This document shows positions 33,979 through 46,128 of a DNA stretch of 64,000 nucleotides, in pieces. The first letter of the stretch is position 1, and the number at the start of each line of letters is the position of its first letter. The stretch covers positions 33,763,437 through 33,827,436 of the forward strand of contig CP154956.1 of assembly GCA_039621445.1 (NCBI GenBank), written 5' to 3'. This stretch comes from Euglena gracilis (Eukaryota > Euglenida > Euglenophyceae > Euglenales). The notes below the pieces were generated by a model. The model made no database searches, was not told the origin of the DNA, and saw only the letters and a list, made by a program, of their open reading frames with translations. Both the position numbers and the translations under genes were made by a program.

Positions 33979-34181
33979 GGCTTGTGGCCCACGCCGCCCT
34001 CTCGGTGGCCCTCGAGGTGCAACCCCAGGACGGGCGCACCCGCCTCGACCAGTTCCTAGCGCGGCGGCTGCCAGGTGGCGTGTCCCGCAGCCGCGTGCAG
34101 CGCGCGCTGGCTGCCGGTGCCGTGCAGGTCAACGGTGCAGCGGCGACGAAGGCGGCGGCGAAGCTGACACCGGGCGACCGG
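33979..34181 (+). CDS. RluA/RluD-type pseudouridine synthase, S4 domain exon
   Basis: A C14-type tract and CAG open a frame reading LSVALEVQPQDGRTRLDQFL, ARRLPGGVSRSRVQRALAAG and AVQVNGAAATKAAAKLTPGD, ending at CGG|GTGTGG in phase 0. This is the S4 RNA-binding domain that precedes the catalytic domain in RluD-like enzymes (Arg-Leu-Asp-x-Phe-Leu, Ser-Arg-x-x-Val, Val-x-Val-Asn-Gly, Pro-Gly-Asp). It would bind the RNA substrate. Phase 1 in; the upstream exon is not identified. Confidence 0.75.
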
Positions 34182-34680
34182 GTGTGGCCCCTTCCTCCGT
34201 CTCAAGGGGAAATGTTTTATTTGTCCCATAAAACCCCATTTTTATTTTATTTTATATGTCGGGTGATTTCAAGGTGTTCGGGGAGGTTACATTTGGGTGG
34301 GAGAATCAAATTCTGGAAATCCTGGGAAACAATAACCCACAAAGTTTGTAATTTCTCACCCTCAAATGTGGCTTACTTTCATTAAAAATCCTGCTGAGTC
34401 TTTTTTCCAGGCAAAGAAGACATATTCACCAAATTGTAAGAATTGCCACAAAACGATAGCCTTTGAGAAAAAGTTGGAAAACTGGTCCCCAATTCATCCC
34501 TGGAGTAACGAACCTCTATAAGAGGCCGAAATGAGCAAAAAGGGGTATAATTTTTTCAGTTAAAGTCGAAATTGGCGAAAAGCACACAAATTTTTAAGAT
34601 GAAAAAAAAAACCGCTTCGTCACTGCCCAGTTCCACTGCACTCCGAGGCGCCGAAACCCAAAATGACCCAAAATGGGGTC
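34182..34680. other. intron of the pseudouridine synthase gene
   Basis: AT-rich, no element boundary or exon recognised. Confidence 0.4.
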
Positions 34681-37600
34681 TCACGAGGACAGAAAGAGAA
34701 GAGGAAGCGGAGATTGCCAAAAATCGCTTCCTTATTTGACGTCAATCAGCGGAAATGAGGGGCAGGCGGGTTCGGAGGATGCATACAGCAAAAAACCCCC
34801 AAAATTTTCAAGGTGGCCAGGAGGAAGCGGAATCACGCTTCCTCCTGACGATTTTAAAATTTCAAGGCCATGACTTCGAAGGCCCGAGTGGTCTGAAGGA
34901 GCACTAAAACGAGGGGGAGATAAAGTTGGAACCCGCTGGATGGCGAGTGGACGCATGCTTAGCTTGTGTGGTGATGGCACGTTCATCTTCTTGAGTGGTA
35001 TAACATGCCCAACCTGGTCTGGATAGGGCCTTGTAAAATGATGCCAAATGAGGGAGGCAGGAGGTTTAGAACCGTTGTATGGCAAACCTGGTTTTCAATG
35101 AGATGCTGTGATTTGGCCCAATTGTATTGCTGGACATGTAATGCCACTTGGATGCTTTTGGTGTGCCCACAGCAGCCATCTTGTTTAGTCCCTGGAAGAC
35201 CCACAGCCATGCACTTTCAAAGAGAATGCAGTGTACCCTCCCAACGAGTACAGTCATTGCGCCAGTGTGGGGCACTGTTACAATTGTCGAACGGCACCTG
35301 AATTGAACGGGGGGGGGGGGGCGTCCGGGACGGTTTTCAGCCAGAAATGATAGGTCTGAAGTGCTTTTGTGGGTTCAATAACGAGCTGGGATGCAGCATC
35401 GTGGATGACACGGGGTTATGTGGTTCGGAGAGTGCCTCCCCTTTCTTGAGACAAACACGTGGGGCGGTCTTAGACGTCAGGGTTTGATTCGAGTAAGCGG
35501 AAAGCCGCTTCCTTGGACTGATGGAGGATGTAGGGTATACGACGAGGAGGTGAATGCCTGCCACACCACAGCGACGCCAACAACAACTGGTTGGAGCACT
35601 TGCCTCGTGCATGAGGAAGCGCCAACCCGCTTCCTTTGTGTTTTCCAGAAATAACCTGAAACCTGCCTATGTGGGTTTGTTTTGGATTTCTTCATCCGTG
35701 GGAATCGTGCAGAGGTTGCAGAGCAGTTCCCGCAGCAGGAGACAGGGGTGGAAGTGGCCTGGTGGACATTGCAGAGGGCTGTGGTGATGGGTGGTTTTGA
35801 ACAAGGTCGTGGAGGGGAGCAGCGCAGATGAGGTGACACACGTAGAAATGAGACTGAGAGGAGAGCAGCGTACGCAGCTTGAAGGTGGTGTTGGGGTTCA
35901 TTTGTGGCAGTCCATCCAGAGGACATCTTTGGTGTTCGCGCAGGCATACATACGGCCTATATAGGGGAGGGTTGGGATGGACCCAGGAGGGGAAGGAAGA
36001 CGGTGGTTTCAAGGGAGTGGAGGCAAGATGTCCTCCAATTGACACTGTCAATTGTGGATTTGCTTCTTCGGTGGTTGATTTCTGGTGCCAGAGAGAAAGA
36101 AACAAGGGAAAGTGAAGGCTGGAAGTGGAGTCCTAGACATTTTGCTGAAAATGCAAAAAATCTGGGCCATTTCCCCCCTTAAACAGCCCCCTTTTAACTT
36201 TAAATCCGCTGCAAATCTCTCCAAAAATATCCAGCTCAGAGAACTCTGTCTCAAAGCCCCACTCAAGTTCTTTCTTCCCCGGCCAAAGCGCAGGCAGGTG
36301 GGCCTTACCTTTGAGGTTTCATCCATTTGCCCCTCCCAGGCCATGTTTCAGGCCCACCTCTGCCCGTTACGTGTCAGGAGAGGAGCACCGGAGGGCTTTC
36401 TTTGTCCTCCAAGACCTACCGACTCCTCTTGGCAATACATGATTTGGCGAAGTGCACACTTACAGTGCTCCAAGAAGGCTCACGGAGATACACAGGCAGC
36501 TTAATCAGTCTCTGTATGTCGTGTTTCTGCTGTCTCTACCACCTGTGGGCAGGAGGGGACAATTTTTCAAAGGGAAATTGCAAAACTGATTTTGCAGAGG
36601 GAGGAAGCGGGATTCTGCTTCCTCCCTGACGAAGCTGGTTTCTGCTTCATTCAAACTGTTTATCCAATTCCACTTCTGCCATAGTTCCAGGGGCGTTCAA
36701 CAATTTGGTTGTGGCACATCACTCCCACCCCCGCATATGCCAGGTTTGGGACACCTTCACATCCTAGTGACAGAACCTAATTCAGGATGCTGTGTGTATG
36801 CACTGAATGGACCTGGAAAACAGCTTTACAGGGTGTAAGGAGATTGGTTCCAGTTTTCAGTGATCCTTCAGCCCACAACTGTGCTTGACCCATTGCCCAG
36901 CTCTATGGCAACCTCCCTCCTTGAACCAGGCAAGTCCGTTGGCAGTCAGCCTGGTCGAAACATGTTCTTGCTGTAGACACGGTGTCAGCCTTATGCAAAT
37001 AAATCCCATACCTGGCACCTTTCCTCCTTAAAGTAGCCTCAAATCACGGCGCCCAGCAACTCACACCAAAACTGCCCACTCAAAGTCATCGCCAAAATCC
37101 CTGTATTGAGGTTTTTGTCGCCGTATCCCAATCAATTCTGAAAACACTGCTTTTAAGCCATGTAAACACACCGCCCAACCGCTCCCACAACTATCCGAGA
37201 TGGCACCACCACAATCACCTTGTGTCCAGGCACATTTCAAGCACAGTTCAGGGATTCATCATTCAGCCGCCGGAGACCACTCGTGAAGCCATAACTGGCC
37301 CTGTGGGGTAGACAACAGTAGATGGCACAAGTCGTGGCAAAACAAGTTCCCCCACTGGCATGGGGCGAGAAAGGCCATCGCCGAACCTGCTCCCCACATG
37401 CCACCACTTTATCTGGCCCACCCATAGGAAGCAGAAACACGCTTCCCCTGCCTAGTGGTCTCCAGCAGACGACTGTTGTGATAAGGAGACAACTTTTTTA
37501 GTGTAGTAAAAAGGTTGGATAATGTCTTATGTTGATGAGTTGATGCCAGGCTTGGAGGTGCCAACCTGTTGTGACATGAAGTGGAGGAAGCGGAGAACCG

Positions 37601-37745
37601 CTTCCCTAAAATTTTTTCACAGGGTGCAGAAACCCGATGCCAAAACTCAAAATTATGTACACCTCTGGCTATTCCCAAAAGTTCAGTGGGAAGCAATTTT
37701 TTTGCTTCTCCCAAAAAAGGAAGCGGATTCCCGCTTCCCTTCCTA
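34681..37745. repeat. dispersed GGAAGCGG...CCGCTTCC palindrome field
   Basis: At least eight stem-loops with arms GGAAGCGG and CGCTTCC and 4-13-bp loops lie at about 34693, 34811, 35496, 35608, 36599, 37429, 37585 and 37719. Loops differ while arms are kept. No such motif is found outside this interval. By analogy with the other elements this is probably the body of a 3-kb transposon, but terminal repeats and target duplication were not found. The sequence between the palindromes is non-coding by codon use. Confidence 0.6.
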
Positions 37746-38339
37746 CACCATTGAAAAATCTCCAAAACTTTTATGTCAAATCTGGCACCCAATTTTTTTG
37801 GGGTGTTTGGTGCTGATTTCGGAGTCGATTTCCGATCCTCCCAGTCAAATTTTCCATGGGCAATTTGCGCCGCCTACGTCAAACCCCCCAGGGATGATCT
37901 GTGGAGGCATTTCAACCCCACCCCGGGTGGGTTTGTTACAGCACGCATTCGACACCGATGGTGCCGCCAGCCCAAAAATACCTGCTTTCGAGCTGTCGAG
38001 GGAAATTGGCCTCTTTCTTAAATTGGAACCGTCTGTGAAATTCCAGCAGTAACTCATTCACACATCTCCGGTGAAAGGTGCACAGGGGGAAAATGGCACC
38101 GGGAAACACCGTTGCAGGCGAAGTGAAGCTGAACAAACAAACAACTCCTTTTCTGAGCACACCATGGTGCAGCATTTCATTGGTTCAGGTGCTATTTCAG
38201 GATGCAGAGAATGAGTTCCCCAGTGCCGTCCAGGCGGAAGACACTCCGTTGCATGTGTATTTTGGCCAGGCCACTCCAACCTCAGTGCCCATTGCCCCTA
38301 GTGCATGCACACACCACACATACACGCACACCTGCATGC
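37746..38339. other. intron, no gene seen
   Basis: Mixed sequence with no exon signature, leading into the CA repeat. Confidence 0.35.
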
Positions 38340-38875
<536 letters not shown>

Positions 38876-38959
38876 AGGATGCACACGCACTCTCACCCGC
38901 CCACAACAGGTGCGCGCTCACACACTGGCACACACGCACAGATGTGTGCGCGCACGCAG

Positions 38960-39133
38960 AGGGGGCCTGGGGGCGAGGACGCCGCGGTGCTGGTGGTGGA
39001 AAAGCCCGCTGGCCTGCCAGTCCACCCCTCGAAGGGGCAGCGGAGCGGCACCCTGGTCAACGCCCTGCTCCACCACGTGGGACGGGGCCCGCCCGGCACC
39101 GGCATGGGCTGCCTGGAGGCCGACCCAGTGGAG
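38960..39133 (+). CDS. RluA/RluD-type pseudouridine synthase, second exon
   Basis: After the acceptor GCGCACGCAG the phase-0 frame reads GPGGEDAAVLVVEKPAGLPV, then HPSKGQRSGTLVNALLHHVG, and ends at GTGGAG|GTGGGA. VVxKPAGLxVHP and GTLVNALLHH are motif I and its extension in the RluA family. It joins the S4 exon (also phase 0) across a 4.8-kb intron. Confidence 0.8.
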
Positions 39134-40504
39134 GTGGGAGGAGGGGCGTCCGGTGGGGGACTCCCAGTGCCATTGTCCCCCTGGAGCAACTAGGGTCCCC
39201 CCTGAGCGCCCTTGGTGTTGGCCTGCCATATATATACACATATGTATATATGTTTGTGTATGTTTGTGTATGTGTGTATGTGTGTGTACGCGTGTGTGTA
39301 TGTGTGTTTTGTGTTGTGTTTGTGTTTGGCTCTCGACCGCCTTGTTTTGTTGCCTTTGTGCTTACCGGGGGTCGCCCAGTGCTGACTGCGAGTCTGACTC
39401 TGATCTGGACTCCCCTGCAGTGTCTGACGCCCCACACAGTTTGGCCAGCAAGTGCTCTCCATATCAGGGGGTCCACAACTGCGCGCACACAGAGTTCTTT
39501 TCTTTGAATTTGAGCCTGAACTTGAGCCTGAGTCGCCCAAATATTTCCAGAACACGTTGATGATGATTTCGCTGAATTCCGACTCATTCCTGCAATCTCC
39601 AGGTCTGTTTCAAGGAACCTGGATCATCCCACTCAAATCCTCCACCAACCACTTGTTTTCTGATGCCAAATTTGTCAGCATCTATTTTGGATGTACTCAT
39701 GTCCCCCCCCCCCCCAATTCTCTTGACTACTCACTGGCCGCTGGTTCAGCTGTCCGCAGAGGGGGAGGAGCCGGCCGGGAAGCCGCCGTGGGGCAATGCT
39801 GGGCTGCTGGACCCCGGCCAGGCCTGTGTGCAGGTTGACAAACGGCCGACCCAACATTAGCTGAATGCCAAGGGGAGGTCAGTTTATAAAGGGAAGGAGA
39901 AGCAACAAAAAGGGGAAGTGGTGTTTCCAGGAACTGAGGAAGCTGCGAAGTTTGTTTCCCCCCCTCTGGATGGTGCATCCAGCCCCATTAGGACCGTCCT
40001 TCTCCCCCAAGGGGCGAGGGGGGGGGATGCGTTTCGCATTTTTTTCACGTTTTTTCTGCATTTTTTTGTGCATTTTTTTGCATTTTCCCCCCAAATTTCC
40101 CCAAAATGCATTTGCGCCTTTTGTGCAGATGGGCGAATTTTTTTTCGCATTTTTGTACTTTTTCTGATTTTTCAACACTTTTTTTTGCTTTTTTCGGCGC
40201 ATGTTTTTCATGGTTGACCCATTTTTTCACTTTTTTTTTATCAGCTGACATTTTCCTCATAATTGCATAAAATTGTTGTAAGTTTGTTTTTTTTGGACAA
40301 TTTTTGCATTTTGGGGATTTTTTTTTGCACCTTTTCTCTCAGATTTTACTCATTCTTTGCACATTTTTTTCCCAAAAATGCGCGTTTTTTTGCATTTTTG
40401 CACATTTTTCTTTCCGAGGCCGGGCCAGCACATACCCCCCCCCCCGTGAAAAACCCAGAAGTGGCGGGCAGATGGATTGTAGAATCCACCCCGCGAGACG
40501 CCAG
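39134..40504. other. intron of the pseudouridine synthase gene
   Basis: Holds GT-rich low complexity at 39230-39335, a C run at 39704-39714, and a GCATTTTTTTGCATTTTTT-type array at 40030-40410 that is probably an old mini-element with its own motif. Nothing coding is seen. Confidence 0.45.
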
Positions 40505-40633
40505 GTGGCCCGGTCAACAGCCCTGGGGCCCGTCGCCCTGACGGCCCCCCTGGTCCGGCCGGGCATCGTGCACCGCCTGGACAAGGGCACGTCCGGGGTG
40601 CTGGTGGTGGCCAAGACGGCGGCGGCGCACCAC
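40505..40633 (+). CDS. RluA/RluD-type pseudouridine synthase, catalytic exon
   Basis: The frame includes APLVRPGIVHRLDKGTSGVL followed by VVAKTAAAHH. GIVHRLDKGTSG is motif II with the catalytic Asp of HRLD, which attacks the target uridine. Beginning after GACGCCAG at 40505 gives phase 0, matching the previous exon. A GT donor in phase exists at CAC|GTGTTG (40634), but the family usually has four more residues (here VLTA, to about 40645), so a non-canonical donor slightly downstream is possible. Confidence 0.78.
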
Positions 40634-40704
40634 GTGTTGACGGCCGGCAGGGGCCCTTGGGCCGACCGAAGCCGCGGCTGTGTGGCCGGCGGCCGAGAAC
40701 AGGG

Positions 40705-40705
<1 letters not shown>

Positions 40706-40744
<39 letters not shown>

Positions 40745-40755
40745 GTGTGTGTGTT
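40706..40755. repeat. (GT)n microsatellite
   Basis: A GT run with one GC interruption, just after the catalytic exon. Confidence 0.9.
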
Positions 40756-40974
40756 TCGTGGGGGCTGCGGGGTTTGCCGAGCGATGCCGGGGCTGTCGCT
40801 TGGCGTGTCCTCAGGCACAGCCCGCTGCCCCCAAAAGTCTTCGGGAGGAGCCCCCGGCTATGGAGTGGTGGGGGATCCCAGGTTGTTGCCTTGGGTCAGC
40901 AACCCCCCCCCCCCCGGGCGGCAGCCCCCCCCACCCCGCCGTCAGGGTTGCGGTTCCTGCCGGAGCCAACCCAG

Positions 40975-41022
40975 TTCGCAGCTCGGACGGTACAACGCTC
41001 GTACCTCGCGTTCCTCTGGGGA
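40975..41022 (+). CDS. RluA/RluD-type pseudouridine synthase, fourth exon
   Basis: Acceptor GCCAACCCAG opens FAARTVQRSYLAFLWG, the FxxRxVxKxYxAxxxG motif that follows the catalytic Asp in RluA enzymes. A GT donor in phase is GGA|GTGCCG. Family alignment suggests the coding part may continue a few residues (VPAG) to about 41040. Confidence 0.7.
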
Positions 41023-42029
41023 GTGCCGGCCGGGGCGGCCTCTGCCGGCAACACGCGCAGTGAAGGGGGGAGGGGCTCGAGGCTTTTTATGTTCTCCCCC
41101 CCCCCGGTTCACAGCTTTGCTGCCCCGACAAATTACAAAAAAAGGTCAGGTGGTGGCATCGGTAGCAGCGGGTCCCAGCAAATGTGGAACCCTAAGTTTT
41201 GGTTACCAGCCTCCGAGGAGCCTCCGCGGAGCCTGGTCACCTTGGAGCCTCCGCGGAGCCTGGTTACCTTAGCCTCCGAGGAGGCTCCACGGAGCCTCCT
41301 CGGAGCCTGGTTACTTTGAGCCTCCGTGGAGCCTGGTTTCCTTAGGCTCCGAGGAGCCTCCGCAGAGCCTGGTTACCTTGGAGCCTCCCAGGAGCCTCCG
41401 CGGAGGCTCCTCGGACGTAACCACTGTTGTACACAGGCCATGTCTGGCACAGCACCGCTTTTACCGTTTACCTGTTTACTGTATGCGCCATGTCCACCAA
41501 ACTTGAAAACCAAAAATCCATTTGCAACAAAAACGCCATGTCCGCCTCATTTTTCTTTTACCGTTTACCAATTTGCTGTATACGCCATGTCCGCCAAACT
41601 TGTTGAAAACCAAAAATCCATTTGCAACAAAAACGCCATGTCCGCCTTATTTTGCTTTTACCGTTTACAAACTTTGTCCACACAAAGGGATGTTGTTATT
41701 GGGGAGCGGGGGAGGGGGGGGGGTAGGGGGGAGGGGGGGAAGGGGGGGTGGGGGGAGGGGGGGTCTGGGGGGAGGGGGCGGGTGAAGGGGGGAGGGGGGC
41801 GGGGGGCGGGGAGGGGACGTGTCCGCAGGCCCCCCCCTCCCCCCTCCCCCCGCCCCCCGGGCACACCCAAACGGACACCACTTTGGGTTTTCAGATGACC
41901 TTTTTTTTTTATTTTTTCATCCATGCTGACGTGCAGTTTGCTTACCACCTCCCCCCCCCCACGTGACTATTCGTTCACCTGGTTGAAGACACTTTAGTCC
42001 AATCCAGGATTAAGAGTTGCGGCAAATCC

Positions 42030-42345
42030 CAGTGAGATCAGAATCTCAGGCACAATTCTGGCGTCTGGATAATTCAGGTAAAATCCTGGCTGAATAAATT
42101 CATTTTCCGTTTCGTTTACGCTCTATGTGGCCTCCCAAAGTCTGTTAATTTTTTGTTACGCCTGTTAGTCTGTGAATTAGTCCGTGAGTTAGTCCGTGAA
42201 TTATTTTCCCCTCTGTGCAAATGGGCAGCAAACGGACAGGGACTTTGAGTGGTAACATAGAGCTTAAAATGAAACCGAAAATGTATTTATTCAGCCAGAA
42301 TTACACCAGAATTACACCAGAGGCCAGAATTGTACGTAAAATTGT
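42030..42345. mobile_element. nested foldback element
   Basis: GGCTGAATAAATTCATTTTC on the left pairs with GAAAATGTATTTATTCAGCC on the right, and GCTCTATGT...CAAAGTC with GACTTTGAG...ACATAGAGC. The centre is a short array of TAGTCCGTGAATTAG units. It is a typical hairpin MITE. Confidence 0.6.
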
Positions 42346-42354
42346 CAAACAAAA

Positions 42355-42640
42355 AAATTCCCGTTCAGTTGTAGGTTCCCACTGGGAACCTACAACTGAA
42401 CGGGAATTTTTTTGTTTTTTTTTCTGTGTTATAAAGAGAAACATTCTTCAATGTCAAACACGGCGGCTGCACCCAGTGGCAGCTTCCGAACCTGTCAGAA
42501 CGTGAATTTTTGCATCCTCTATGCAAATGGGCAGAAAACGGACAGGTTCTGACAGGTTCGGAAGAGCATGATCTGCCACTGAGTGCAGTCGCCATGTTTG
42601 ACATTGAATAACGTTTCTCTTTATAACACAAAAAAAAACA
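42355..42640. mobile_element. nested foldback with two hairpins
   Basis: TTCCCGTTCAGTTGTAGG is directly followed by its reverse complement (42359-42410). The following arms, ATAAAGAGAAACATTCTTCA and AATAACGTTTCTCTTTAT, bracket a second inverted block with AACCTGTCAGAACGTG and its complement. Non-coding. Confidence 0.55.
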
Positions 42641-42981
42641 AATTCCCGTTACTACCATGTTCACAACATGCCCTGGCAAAACTGGTTACCTTAGCCTCCG
42701 AGGAGGCTCCGCGGAGCCTCCTCAGAGCCTGGTTACCTTGAGCCTCCGCGGAGGCTGGTTACCTTAGCCTCCGAGGAGGCTCTTCGGAGGCAACCAAAAA
42801 GTTAGGATTCCACTTTTGTGGTAGACCCGGTAGCAGCGATTATGGGCCCGTGGTGGTGGCGCACACTCTCTCATTGCCGGGCGCCAAGGAGCCAAGCGAT
42901 GTGCACCGGTGCCCGTGGACACCCCCCAACCCTGTGGGTGCCTCCTTGGCCCCCCTGTCGCCATCCCCGCCGCTGGGCAAG

Positions 42982-43060
42982 GTGGAGACCCACCTCGGCC
43001 GGGACCCCAGCCACCCGCTGCGGATGGCGGTGCTGCCGGAGGGGGCCGGCCGCTACGCGG
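42982..43060 (+). CDS. RluA/RluD-type pseudouridine synthase, fifth exon
   Basis: After GGGCAAG the frame reads VETHLGRDPSHPLRMAVLPE, then GAGRYA, ending at GCGG|GTGTGT in phase 1. IGRDPxHPxxMAV is a standard RluA motif between the catalytic and the C-terminal parts. The expected GRTHQIRVH motif exon was not found downstream in this window. Confidence 0.7.
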
Positions 43061-43954
43061 GTGTGTGTGGGGGGGGGGGTCCTCTGTGGAGCAGGCAAAG
43101 CCGAGCCGGATATGGAACCAGAAGATTTTTGATAAAGGGGTGTTATATTAATATTATTATTTCAACCCGCAACCTGAGCACAGGTGATAAAGGTGCAGCA
43201 CGCTGCACACTGCAGATGAGAGGGATGGGGAGGGGAGGCACGGCAGTGGCAAACGACAGGTTGGCGCCATGCTGGGCAAGGGGGGGTCAGCTAAGGGAAG
43301 GAGTGCGTTGGAGGGTCGGGACACGATCGCTGTGGTATACAAAGCAGATGGTTCGGGGTGGGGAGGCAACGGGGGAACAGCCAACGCAGCAACGCTGGGG
43401 TGGAAGGACAGGAGGTGGGGGGAAGGCAAGTCAATTTTCAGTAAGGACATCCATTTAGAAGTATTTCTATGTCTGGTCAACATCCTGGGACGTGGGTGCT
43501 CCTCTCTTGTGCAGCTCTCTCACTTAGGTGCTGCATTCAATCCATCACAGCATTCCTTAACTCGGGGTGTCGTTCGGCATTTCATCAGAGTGCCAGAATG
43601 CTGGGGGGTACTTCAGGGGAAGAGTAGAGCCTGTAGCTCGTTGCAAAAATGCAACCTGTGCCAGCGACAGCGGTTCGGCTGCTGTTCGATATCGGCCAAA
43701 CACACACAAATGCCGAAGCGTCCCGGGGACCCACCAACCCCCTCCCAAGTTCAGGTTCAGACCAATCCGGGTGATCTGCCCACGGTGCACAACGCCCCCT
43801 GCGGTGCCCCGGATGGGTGGCTGGTCAGTCGTATTCACATTCCCCGGAGGGGCCAGGCTGAGGAGAGGTCCCGCGCTGTGGTGCTCGCCGACCGTTGCTC
43901 AGAACCCTGAGAGAGGCAGGGGATCGGGGGTCGGGGCAGGGTTCGAAAAAAGGA
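43061..43954. other. intron or downstream region, expected C-terminal exon absent
   Basis: The stretch was read for the GRTHQIRVH and GHPLxGDxxYG motifs in all plus-strand frames without success. It is GC-rich in places (43790-43920) but carries no convincing exon. Confidence 0.4.
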
Positions 43955-44160
43955 CACCTACCCCCCCCCCGGGAGACAGGTTGGCTGGTACCAGGGACCC
44001 TGACAGTTTCCCGGGCGGGACCCTGACAGGTTCCCGAGTAGATCATTTCAAGGGAAAATCAATGAAAAATGACCCTGACAGGTTGGCCGGTATCAGGGAC
44101 CCTGACAACTTACCCGGACAGTTTCCCGGGCATGACAGTTTCCCGGGGGGGGGGGGGTAG
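43955..44160. mobile_element. C/G-capped element, CCTGACAGGTTCCCGG family
   Basis: Starts ACCTACCCCCCCCCCGGGAG and ends CCCGGGGGGGGGGGGTAGGT, inverted. The interior is GACCCTGACAGGTTCCCG and GGTTGGCTGGTACCAGGG units. Related pieces occur at 5095-5230, 48385-48475 and 50275-50345. Confidence 0.62.
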
Positions 44161-45104
44161 GTAAACAGTGGCGCGGTCCGGGTGACCGATTTTCGGCCCG
44201 GCGCAAAGCGCCGGGCCAAAAATTTGACATCCAGCGAAATCAAAGCGCAAGCATCACATAGTGCTTTTTTCATCAAGTCAATGGCAGAAAATTACCAAAA
44301 ATTCCGGTGCTTTGCGCCGGAGGAAAAAATTGACCTTTTTGGGGGGTCCCGGGTACCCCCCCCGGGTCGGTCCGGACCCCCCTGCGAGCCAGGAGGGGGG
44401 GGGGGACATCCCCCCACCTAAACCATGTACGCCCTCCTGATGTCGAACCCTGGGTCGGGGTCAGGGGCACTCAGGTCGGGGGGGGGGGGGCGGGTTCGGT
44501 ATCTGTGCCAGCGGGTCTCGTCGCGCCGGCCGCCGTCCCGTGTTGGCCGGTCTGGGCGGAGCCAACCCAGGGGTGAGTTGCTCCGATGGTACTGCGAGGA
44601 GGGGTGCGCACCTACCCGCCGGTGGCGTCGCACCTGCAGGGCCCGCCCTTTGCCCTCCAAGTCCACGGGGTGACGGTGGGTCGTGGGACGCCCAAGCCGC
44701 CCACCGCCGGGGCCCGGGAAGGGGAGGCGGGGCCCGGCACACCGTTGGTGGACAGGGGTCGGCCGGAGTGCCGCTCCAGCGGGAGGTGTTCGATGCCCAG
44801 GGTGGCCGGGGGGGAGTGGTACGCCACGTGGTGGGGGCTGAGGCCGCTGCAGCCCCCTCAAGAGGCTGCTGGGAGAGGACTGGAAAGCTACTCAACCCGG
44901 GAATCTCCATCGGGGCAGCTGCACGACTTCTGTTGATATGAGTAGACTTCAAATATGTGTGTGTGTGTGTGTGTGTGTTTGTGTGTGTGGATTGTTAAAT
45001 AAACATGTATATTAAATAAATAAATGCATAATAAATATATATTGTTTTTTTGGAAGTGAAAAAAACCAGCTGGACTGGTGTTGCTAGCCACCCCCCCCCC
45101 AACA
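44161..45104. other. mini-element remnants and an unresolved GC-rich patch
   Basis: 44160-44350 has GGCGCAAAGCGCC and CCGGTGCTTTGCGCCGG hairpins, related to 29920-30130. 44420-44930 is GC-rich with long frames on both strands (plus strand RTYPPVASHLQGPPFALQVH) but no reliable borders. 44957-45050 is a GT microsatellite followed by AT-rich sequence. Confidence 0.35.
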
Positions 45105-45290
45105 CATGGGCTCCCTGTAGCCCATATGGGAGGCCATACGCCCCCACCCGACCTCCAGCGCAACCCCAGGTTGGGTCCGCATGGCGTGGTAGGGGGGCGG
45201 CCGGGTCGGGCTGTGGAGGTCGAAGTGGAGGGCGAGGCTGTACGCCGGGGAGGCGGGTGGCGGATCGGTGGGGGGGAGGATGGGGGCTCC
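45105..45290 (-). CDS. possible minus-strand exon, end of the CVGQIHE gene?
   Basis: On the minus strand the frame reads PPASPAYSLALHFDLHSPTR, then PPPYHAMRTQPGVALEVGWG, with GC-biased codons. It is the most downstream GC-rich block in line with the minus-strand repeat gene. Borders are not fixed and no domain is recognised. Confidence 0.28.
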
Positions 45291-46128
45291 GGCCAGGCTG
45301 TGAGCCTGGGGCAAAGAGGGGGAGTTGGTGGGGTGTGTGCGTACACGTGACCACAGGCACTCCGGTCAATATGGCGCAGGGCACAAGGAACAAAGAGTTT
45401 ACAGGGTGGACAAAAATACAGTCAACAAAAAATACGATTAAAAAAATACAATTCGTATTCGATCGTGTTTTTGCACTTTTTGCCAAGTTTCAAGCCTATT
45501 GCCCCTGCATTTCAATGAAGAAACTGAAAAAAACAGGTAACTTTGCCTCAACAATGCCATAAAGAGTCAATATTTGCCAATGTTTAGGTATTTTTTGCTA
45601 TTTTCAGGCCATTTTCAACCACTTTCTCCAGCCATTTTTTGTGATTTTGGGCCGAAGCTTCATGCAAGAGGCTGTGGGAAACTGACACCGGTCAAAAATT
45701 GCAGTAAAAAATTTGGGGAAAATTTGGACATTTTACCAAAATTTGTCTCACGTAATTTTTGTCCACCCCATACGTGCGGCACATTGATGGCCACCACCTT
45801 TGCTAAGTGCCCCACCAACACAGGCACAGCCAACGCGGGCACACTTCTGTCGTTTCTGCCCTGGGGGCCAGCTCCGGGACAGCCAGGGTGGGCAGCGGGG
45901 TGGGCTCCACTCCCCTGAGGCCGGGGGAGGGCAGCGAGGCGCCAACACACCCAACGCGTCAACTCCTTGCTGCACACCGCCATCGAGGCTGACTGACTGA
46001 CAACTGTTGGGACACCGGCCCACCGGCCACAGCGTTGCACTCAGGCGGCGTTTCGATCCCAGAATCCCAGCGAGGTCAGCCCCTGAAACGCCCGCAAAGA
46101 CCGCCCCGCCGGGGCCGGTCCAACGCAC
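45291..46128. other. intron or intergenic, no clear exon
   Basis: AT-rich to 45790, then a GC-rich stretch to 46128 with several short frames of unclear strand. Confidence 0.35.

Larger units (their letters stand above)
41171..42827. mobile_element. 1.66-kb inverted-repeat element with GCCTCCGCGGAGGC palindromes
   Basis: Left end GGTCCCAGCAAATGTGGAAC and complement of the right end GGTCTACCACAAAAGTGGAA align, and continue as CCTAAGTTTTGGTTACC against TCCTAACTTTTTGGTTGCC. The 11-bp sequence CGGTAGCAGCG is repeated exactly at 41160-41170 and 42828-42838. Both ends are arrays of GCCTCCGAGGAGGCTCC and GCCTGGTTACCTT units. It lies in the intron between enzyme exons 4 and 5. Non-coding. Two smaller foldback elements are nested inside. 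Confidence 0.75.

Noticed and set aside
44425-44940. C-terminal exon of the pseudouridine synthase
   Set aside because: No GRTHQIRVH or GHPLxGD motif in any plus-strand frame. The GC-rich patch fits neither strand convincingly.
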